Of a stretch of 64,000 bases of DNA, positions 61,585-64,000 are shown in pieces (within the stretch, counting starts at the first letter, position 1; each line of letters begins with the position of its first letter). Position numbers and translations under genes: made by a program. The stretch is taken from contig JAMIFM010000020.1 of assembly GCA_035906255.1 (NCBI GenBank), positions 99,075 through 163,074 on the forward strand, in the 5' to 3' direction. Source of the stretch: SB11 sp035906255 (lineage in GTDB: Bacteria > Bacteroidota > Bacteroidia > UBA8524). The notes beneath the pieces were generated by a model, which worked only from the letters and a program-made list of their open reading frames with translations, made no database searches and was not told the origin of the DNA.

Positions 61585-62685
61585 ATGATTATGAAATACA
61601 ATGTTTTAGGGATTATGTCGGGTTCCTCAATGGATGGGGTTGACCTTGCACTGTGCGAGCTACAAGAGGATGGCGGCCAATGGGCTTACCGTATTGTGGA
61701 AGCTGAAACCATTCCTTACGATTCTAAATGGCGCATACGCCTTTCGCAATTGCGTAAGCAAACACCTGCCATTTATGCCAAAACCGATACATTTTACGGC
61801 TTATACCTTGGCTCACTGGTAAACCAGTTCATAAAAAAACACAATGTAAAAGTTGATTTAATAGCTTCACACGGCCATACCGTTTTCCACCAACCCGAAA
61901 GCGGTTTTACTGCGCAAGTGGGTGCAGGCTCATCGTTGCACGGCTCAACCGGCCTACCCGTTGTATCTGATTTCAGGACAGTGGATGTGGCCCTTGGCGG
62001 ACAAGGCGCTCCACTGGTTCCAATGGGCGATACCCTTTTATTTGCCAATTATGATGCCTGCCTAAACCTTGGTGGCTTTTGCAACATAACTGCCACCCGC
62101 AACGGTGCGCTTACTGCATTTGACATTTGCCCAGGCAACATTATACTAAACCGTATTGCCCGCAATCTTGGTAAAGATTACGACCACAACGGCGAAATTG
62201 CACTTAGCGGCAGCATTAATTATGATTTGCTGAAAAAACTGAACGAATTACCCTTTTATACCAAAACGGGTGCTAAATCATTGGGACGTGAGTGGATAAA
62301 CAGCGAGTTTTGGCCTATTGTCCGTGATTATGAGAAAACCAATAAGCAAGAGGATTTGATGAAAACACTTGCCGACCACGTTGCAGGACAGATTGCTAAA
62401 ACTATTGATGCCCTTACCGATAACCAACCCGAAGGCTATAAAATATTAGTAACCGGCGGCGGTGCTTATAACGAGGCTCTTATCGACCTTATGCGCACCC
62501 ACAGTGATGCTGAATTTGTGATACCTGAGGATAAAAATATAATTGAATACAAAGAGGCACTTATTTTTGCATTACTTGGTTTGTTGCGAGTTAAAAACCA
62601 CACCAATGTGTTATCAGCAGCAACAGGCAGCAAAGCCGATAACATCGGCGGTGCCTTGTATGGCAATTTTTCGTCGCTTATTTAA
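61585..62685 (+). CDS. anmK: Anhydro-N-acetylmuramic acid kinase
   Basis: 366 residues, family length. AnmK opens the 1,6-anhydro ring and phosphorylates anhydro-N-acetylmuramic acid to MurNAc-6-phosphate in peptidoglycan recycling. Motifs: LGIMSGSSMDGVDLALCELQ, SHGHTVFHQPE, GLPVVSDFRTVDVALGGQGA with PLVPMGD, NLGGFCNIT, FDICPGNIILN and TGGGAYNEAL. Start ATG 61585; a second ATG is two codons later. It stands between the response regulator and the dehydrogenase, with 39 nt before the latter, perhaps one transcript. Confidence 0.95.
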   Translation: MIMKYNVLGIMSGSSMDGVDLALCELQEDGGQWAYRIVEAETIPYDSKWRIRLSQLRKQTPAIYAKTDTFYGLYLGSLVNQFIKKHNVKVDLIASHGHTVFHQPESGFTAQVGAGSSLHGSTGLPVVSDFRTVDVALGGQGAPLVPMGDTLLFANYDACLNLGGFCNITATRNGALTAFDICPGNIILNRIARNLGKDYDHNGEIALSGSINYDLLKKLNELPFYTKTGAKSLGREWINSEFWPIVRDYEKTNKQEDLMKTLADHVAGQIAKTIDALTDNQPEGYKILVTGGGAYNEALIDLMRTHSDAEFVIPEDKNIIEYKEALIFALLGLLRVKNHTNVLSAATGSKADNIGGALYGNFSSLI

Positions 62686-62724
62686 TTAACAATTACCCGA
62701 ACACACTAAATTTATATTACGGAG

Positions 62725-63972
62725 ATGATGTACAATGAATCGCTGAAAAGCCTGCTTGAGAAGTTTCAAAGCAAAAGGCCTGAAATAGTTTTTGAATGGA
62801 AAGACAGTGAAACCGAAGCCGAAGGCTGGGTGGTTATTAACTCACTGCGCGGCGGTGCATCAGGTGGCGGCACTCGTATGCGCAAAGGACTGAACAAATA
62901 CGAAGTTGAGTCTTTGGCCAAAACTATGGAAGTTAAATTTTCAGTATCCGGCCCTCCCATCGGCGGTGCAAAATCAGGTATTAACTTCGACCCTGCCGAC
63001 CCGCGTAAAAAGGGTGTACTTGAACGTTGGTACAAAGCCGTTACCCCATTATTAAAATATTACTACGGTACAGGCGGCGATTTGAACGTTGATGAGATAC
63101 ACGAGGTAATCCCCATGACACAAGCCAACGGGGTACGCCACCCGCAAGAGTGTGTGGTAAAAAGCCACTTAAAAATAACTGACCCTGCTGAGCAGAGCCG
63201 TCGTATAGAAAACCTTGTTGGCGGTGTAACCAAAGTATTAGATGATGAGCGTTTTAGCCCTGATTTAAGCAAACCCTACACCGTAAGCGATATGATTACC
63301 GGTTGGGGCGTTGCTGAAGGTGTGCGTCATTTTTACCACCTGTATGGCGGTGTGCTAAATTATAAAACTGCTGTTATACAAGGCTGGGGTAATGTGGCTG
63401 CTGCTGCTGCCTATTACCTTGCCAAAAACGGTGTAACTATTGTGGGTATTATAGACCGCGACGGTGGTTTGGTAAAGCAAGAAGGTTTTACATTTGATGA
63501 AATACGCAACTTGTTCCTTACCCGCGACGGAAACAAACTAAGCGCGCCTAATATGCTTAGCTTTGAAGAAGCCAACGAGAAAATATGGAAGCTGAAAGCT
63601 GAGATATTTATCCCCGGTGCTGCATCGAGGTTGGTGAGCAAAAAGAATATGGACGACCTAATTGAAGGCGGCCTTGAAGTGATGAGTTGCGGTGCAAACG
63701 TACCTTTTGCTGACGAAGAGATTTTTATGGGCCCGATAGCTGAGTATGCCGATAACCACACAGGTGTAATACCCGATTTTATTGCTAACTGCGGTATGGC
63801 TCGTGTATTTGCTTATTTAATGAGTGCTGAAGCGCAACTGACTGACGAGGCTATTTTCCACGATGCATCAAAAATTATATTTGATGCTATGGCAAAAGTG
63901 CACCAGTTTAATCCCAAACCCACAGGGCTTATGAAAAAAGGCCTTGAGATTTCGTTGATTAACTTAGTATAA
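62725..63972 (+). CDS. Glu/Leu/Phe/Val dehydrogenase
   Basis: 415 residues. NAD(P)-dependent oxidative deamination of amino acids. N-terminal dimer and catalytic part: RGGASGGGTRMRKGL, then SGPPIGGAKSGINFDPAD with catalytic K83 and the acid in GTGGDLNVDEIHEVIPM; Rossmann part: VIQGWGNVAAAAAYYLAKNG followed by GIIDRDGG. Then PGAASRLVSKKNMDDLIEGG and CGANVPFADEEIFM. Which amino acid is used (Glu, Leu, Val or Phe) is not certain; long homologues in Bacteroidota are mostly named Glu dehydrogenase. It ends 28 nt before the window end. Confidence 0.9.
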   Translation: MMYNESLKSLLEKFQSKRPEIVFEWKDSETEAEGWVVINSLRGGASGGGTRMRKGLNKYEVESLAKTMEVKFSVSGPPIGGAKSGINFDPADPRKKGVLERWYKAVTPLLKYYYGTGGDLNVDEIHEVIPMTQANGVRHPQECVVKSHLKITDPAEQSRRIENLVGGVTKVLDDERFSPDLSKPYTVSDMITGWGVAEGVRHFYHLYGGVLNYKTAVIQGWGNVAAAAAYYLAKNGVTIVGIIDRDGGLVKQEGFTFDEIRNLFLTRDGNKLSAPNMLSFEEANEKIWKLKAEIFIPGAASRLVSKKNMDDLIEGGLEVMSCGANVPFADEEIFMGPIAEYADNHTGVIPDFIANCGMARVFAYLMSAEAQLTDEAIFHDASKIIFDAMAKVHQFNPKPTGLMKKGLEISLINLV

Positions 63973-64000
63973 TTCCGTTGTGAGTATAGAAAACCTGATA

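Noticed and set aside
1..64000. tRNA, rRNA or transposase genes.
   Set aside because: None recognised on reading; a covariance-model scan would be needed to rule out small RNA genes.

Overview
The window is chromosomal DNA from a member of the Bacteroidota. Evidence: the gliding lipoprotein GldH; type IX secretion (T9SS) C-terminal sorting domains of both the type A and the gliding-associated type B kind; promoters of the form TAnnTTTG; a carboxysome-free, plasmid-free housekeeping content (UvrA, HolB, ComEC, TatD, AnmK, MenE); and Bacteroidota-specific proteins such as the HU/CCDC81-like protein cut by the left edge. The order HolB - PSP1/RicT - GldH is a familiar Bacteroidota neighbourhood. 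No tRNA, rRNA, CRISPR array, transposase or integrase was recognised.

Layout. 1-4205: minus-strand housekeeping genes (HU-like, Dps, GldH, RicT, HolB). 4206-8135: accessory stretch with a cluster of intergenic hairpins, a tandem pair of unknown membrane proteins, a glycosyltransferase and a two-gene AAA ATPase / TOPRIM-like unit that is distinctly AT-rich. 8145-11757: ComEC, enoyl-CoA hydratase and TatD in a tight plus-strand operon. 11836-12483: a GH25 muramidase without a signal peptide.

12588-22986 is the most unusual block, enclosed by two strong terminators. On the minus strand lie three tandem phage-tail-collar (MdpB-like) proteins, then, after an internal terminator, a signal-less periplasmic-binding-fold protein, a formyltransferase and a T9SS-sorted protein. 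Diverging from them on the plus strand is an operon of a NodU-type carbamoyltransferase, an HExxH protein, a PiuC/YbiX-type 2-oxoglutarate dioxygenase and an aspartyl/asparaginyl-hydroxylase-like dioxygenase. The divergent promoter region holds two copies of the dyad ACAAC-N5-GTTGT. It looks like a modification or biosynthesis system, but its product cannot be read from sequence.

23007-29642: an ECF sigma factor, a single-TM protein with PKD and type B sorting domain in the position of an anti-sigma factor, and a 1555-residue PKD adhesin-like protein. 29722-35686: YbjN-like protein, DEAD-box helicase with RGG tail, MsrB lipoprotein, patatin/beta-barrel protein, lipoprotein. 35687-39250: a plastic region with dispersed composite repeats, an 8-nt periodic array, an AT-rich two-gene unit and a lipoprotein gene bracketed by a 36-nt direct repeat that includes the uvrA promoter. 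39259-51283: UvrA, a pair of unknown tandem paralogues, ElbB, two HAD proteins, a methyltransferase and a three-gene transglutaminase-type operon. 51492-57501: a heavy-metal efflux locus with a small Cys/His-rich exported protein, a CzcA-TolC fusion and a CzcB adaptor. 57520-60862: aminotransferase, MenE and an HD-CoaD fusion. 61045-63972: a response regulator, AnmK and a Glu/Leu/Phe/Val dehydrogenase.
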